Assembly: GCA_027886795.1 (NCBI GenBank)
Contig: JAPCJU010000064.1
Location: 1-6,881, forward strand
Length of the DNA: 6,881 nt
Direction of reading: 5' to 3'
Origin: Nitrososphaerota archaeon
GTDB lineage: Archaea > Thermoproteota > Nitrososphaeria > Nitrososphaerales > CADDZS01
Each line of letters begins with the position of its first letter. Positions within the stretch are counted from its first letter, which is position 1. Below the pieces are notes generated by a model. The model worked only from the letters and a program-made list of their open reading frames with translations. It was not told the DNA's origin and did no database searches. Both the position numbers and the translations under genes were made by a program. Shown piece after piece: positions 5,738 to 6,881 of the stretch.

Positions 5738-5767
5738 CGACTTTGTCGAGACGCACGGTAGCGGGGC

Positions 5768-6007
5768 TTGGATTCAACTTTCCGAAAGTTTTGGCCGTTA
5801 CCTTTCATCGTCCTCGGTACATTGATAGCGATCTTTGGCGGAATCCATCCATCATGCTACTGCGTCCAAGAACTTTGCGGCTGCTCGACTTCTATCGCAG
5901 ATTATACCCTGAATTTCGTGGGTCTGTTGGTGACCGTAGTCTTTACCCTAGGCTTCGTGTTTTTGTTATCATCAGGAAGGAATCTAGAGGAGATGATCCC
6001 AAACTAA
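5768..6007 (+). CDS. Small two-helix membrane protein with a four-cysteine loop
   Basis: This 79-residue protein begins at TTG; an in-frame TAG lies only six bases upstream, so the start cannot be moved further back. Two hydrophobic helices are clear: about 11-26 (LPFIVLGTLIAIFGGI) and 48-68 (LNFVGLLVTVVFTLGFVFLLS). The loop between them holds Cys30, Cys32, Cys37 and Cys39 in a CxCx4CxC pattern. Arg6/Lys7 before helix 1 and Arg71 after helix 2 suggest both ends are cytoplasmic and the cysteine loop faces outward, where it could form disulfides or bind a metal. A strong TATA box at the right distance and a hairpin 4 bases after the stop support a real gene. I do not recognise the family. Partner genes are not evident; the next gene is convergent. 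Confidence 0.72.
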   Translation: MDSTFRKFWPLPFIVLGTLIAIFGGIHPSCYCVQELCGCSTSIADYTLNFVGLLVTVVFTLGFVFLLSSGRNLEEMIPN

Positions 6008-6011
6008 GGCG

Positions 6012-6034
6012 TTGGGGGATGAACAATCCCCCAA
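6012..6034. terminator. Perfect 9-base-pair hairpin between convergent genes
   Basis: TTGGGGGAT (6012-6020) and ATCCCCCAA (6026-6034) form a perfect stem with a GAACA loop, 4 bases after the stop of the small membrane protein gene and 23 bases from the stop of the convergent VOC gene. It can fold in both transcripts. No T run follows on either side, so it may mark or protect RNA 3' ends rather than act as a bacterial-style terminator. Confidence 0.55.
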
Positions 6035-6057
6035 AACTATTGCACCTGCCCTAACGA

Positions 6058-6507
6058 TTACTTTCGACCCTTTTTCGATTTCTTACTTTTCTTGGCCTTG
6101 CTCGATCTCTTCTTAGTGGTCGAGGTCCTCGCCGGACGCTGCGGCCGAACAGACTGAAACAGACCCACGAGATTTCCCTCGGGATCAGTCCCCATCACGC
6201 TCCAGCCAAAGCCAGGAACCTCTTGCTTTTCCATGACAACAGCACCACCGGCTTGTTTGAACATATCCGTGTGGCTATCAATGTTGTCTACGTCGATGTA
6301 AAATCTGGGTCTGTCGGTCTCTCCTTGTTTTGGGTACATCCCGCCAGCAAGGTCAGTCTCACCCCTGCCCGAGGTCTCGATCATCCAATAATCCATGCCG
6401 CCCATATTTTGTTTGTCGAACTTCCAGCCAAACAAGTCGCCATAGAACTTGCTCATTCTCTCTGCGTCTCTAACGGGGATTTCAAAGTGAACAATTCGTT
6501 TACCCAA
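6058..6507 (-). CDS. VOC-family protein with a Lys-rich C-terminal tail
   Basis: Residues 1-119 form a compact VOC domain. IVHFEIPVRDAERMSKFYGDLFGWKF (5-30) is the first strand and helix. GGMDYWMIET and AGGMYPKQG follow, then RFYIDVDNIDSHTDMFKQAGG (68-88) and VPGFGWSVMGTDPEGNLVGLFQ (97-118). The pattern resembles the CFP-32/YdcE-like group of single-domain VOC proteins, which usually lack the classical metal ligands; here too the position after DPEGN that is often Glu is Gly115. A pure ligand-binding or unknown enzymatic role is possible. Residues 124-149 form a basic tail (KKRSSKAKKSKKSKKGRK) that should be disordered and could bind nucleic acid or acidic surfaces. The start is TTG at 6507: an in-frame TGA lies only six bases upstream, and MGKRIVHFEIP matches the usual N-terminus. 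A TATA-like box sits 36 bases upstream. Confidence 0.92.
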   Translation of the reverse strand: MGKRIVHFEIPVRDAERMSKFYGDLFGWKFDKQNMGGMDYWMIETSGRGETDLAGGMYPKQGETDRPRFYIDVDNIDSHTDMFKQAGGAVVMEKQEVPGFGWSVMGTDPEGNLVGLFQSVRPQRPARTSTTKKRSSKAKKSKKSKKGRK

Positions 6508-6538
6508 TATTAATCATCAAATCGCAATCAAACGTGAG

Positions 6539-6548
6539 CTATATTAGG
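6539..6548 (-). promoter_or_regulatory. Candidate TATA box of the Lys-tailed VOC gene
   Basis: On the minus strand this reads CCTAATATAG, centred 36 bases before the TTG at 6507, predicting a leader of about ten bases. It shares the CTAATAT core with the candidate MFS promoter. Confidence 0.45.
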
Positions 6549-6609
6549 ACAGCGTTGTTCGAAAATCGATTTAGTCTGGCATTGTAATTCAAGCATTCCG
6601 TCTTTCGAA

Positions 6610-6881
6610 CTAGCCGTTTGACGAGGCCATAAGGATGCCCTTTGATAATCTCCCTATTACGTCATCCAGCGATTGAAAATTCGATCCGTCGGGCAATTCC
6701 TTCAAGACTTTGTCTGCATGGATTGAAACGTCGTTTCCCATATCGATTGTCCGCCAAGACATCTCGGCCAAAAGTTTCTCTATGGAAATTGGGAAATCTA
6801 TCCTCGCCGCGATCATTGATCTTTTCAGTGACTCCAGACCGACTTCTCTCTTTGGAAGGATGTCTTTTCCCTCCTTGACCA
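6610..6881 (-). CDS. Unrecognised protein, C-terminal part only (N-terminus outside the window)
   Basis: The minus-strand frame is open from the right edge to the TAG at 6610, giving 89 residues. The visible part reads VKEGKDILPKREVGLES, LKRSMIAARIDFPISIEKLL, AEMSWRTIDMGNDVS, IHADKVLKELPDGSNFQSL and DDVIGRLSKGILMASSNG. An internal ATG at 6816 would give 68 residues, but the frame continues upstream without a stop and with similar composition, so a larger gene is more likely. The region is mostly amphipathic helix by eye, mixed in charge, with no transmembrane segment or cysteine. G is common in the first codon position, as in the other real genes here. I do not recognise a domain. About 100 bases separate it from the VOC gene, which has its own promoter candidate, so they need not be one operon. 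Confidence 0.6.
   Translation of the reverse strand, partial: VKEGKDILPKREVGLESLKRSMIAARIDFPISIEKLLAEMSWRTIDMGNDVSIHADKVLKELPDGSNFQSLDDVIGRLSKGILMASSNG

Larger units (their letters stand above)
5042..5767. other. Intergenic stretch without a convincing protein gene
   Basis: About 725 bases separate the winged-helix gene from the small membrane protein gene. Open frames exist but look non-coding: the 150-codon plus-strand frame at 5373-5825 begins with TTG, has G in the first codon position in only about a fifth of its codons, and runs into the next gene. The left half (5093-5362) is rich in inverted repeats and contains a likely structured RNA. The right half (about 5363-5727) is AT-rich and holds only a 7-base inverted repeat (TGACCTG 5666-5672 with CAGGTCA 5698-5704) before the TATA box at 5728. 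Confidence 0.6.

Noticed and set aside
5373..5825. 150-codon plus-strand open frame starting with TTG
   Set aside because: First-position G is only about 21%, no domain or hydrophobic pattern is evident, and it overlaps the better-supported small membrane protein gene by 58 bases in another frame.
1..6881. CRISPR array, insertion sequence, toxin-antitoxin or defence cassette
   Set aside because: No regularly spaced repeats of CRISPR length, transposase motifs, terminal inverted repeats with target duplications, or nuclease or toxin motifs were seen.

Overview
The window looks archaeal, most plausibly from a thaumarchaeote (class Nitrososphaeria) or a close relative. This is an inference from gene style, not from a marker gene. 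The signs are: TATA-type elements about 35-46 bases ahead of several starts; few Shine-Dalgarno sites and frequent TTG starts; a small winged-helix regulator with two C-terminal membrane helices; and Lys-rich tails on small proteins. No rRNA, tRNA, CRISPR array, transposase or phage gene was recognised.

Layout. 1-193 (-): N-terminal part of a PhnB-like VOC (glyoxalase/bleomycin-resistance fold) protein, cut by the window edge. 338-2213 (+): a two-gene DrrAB-type ABC exporter operon (ATPase, then ABC-2 permease). 2227-2787 (-): a second VOC protein, convergent with the operon. 2872-4251 (-): a 12-helix MFS transporter with a TTG start; a strong 18-base palindrome and a second inverted repeat lie in its upstream region. 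4538-5041 (-): a membrane-anchored winged-helix protein. 5042-5767: about 725 bases without a convincing protein gene. 5768-6007 (+): a 79-residue two-helix membrane protein with a CxCx4CxC loop and a well-placed TATA box. 6058-6507 (-): a third VOC protein with a Lys-rich tail. 6610-6881 (-): the C-terminal part of an unrecognised protein running off the right edge.

Taken together, two exporters of classes often used for small-molecule efflux, three VOC proteins and a membrane-bound transcription factor suggest a small-molecule tolerance or export neighbourhood. No substrate can be read from the sequence.

The most unusual part is 5200-5362. A 15-pair helix with one 4-base bulge encloses a 9-pair hairpin, an alternative hairpin competes for the same strand, and a stem followed by five T ends the block. 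It resembles a structured RNA gene or a switch-like leader, and no family was recognised.
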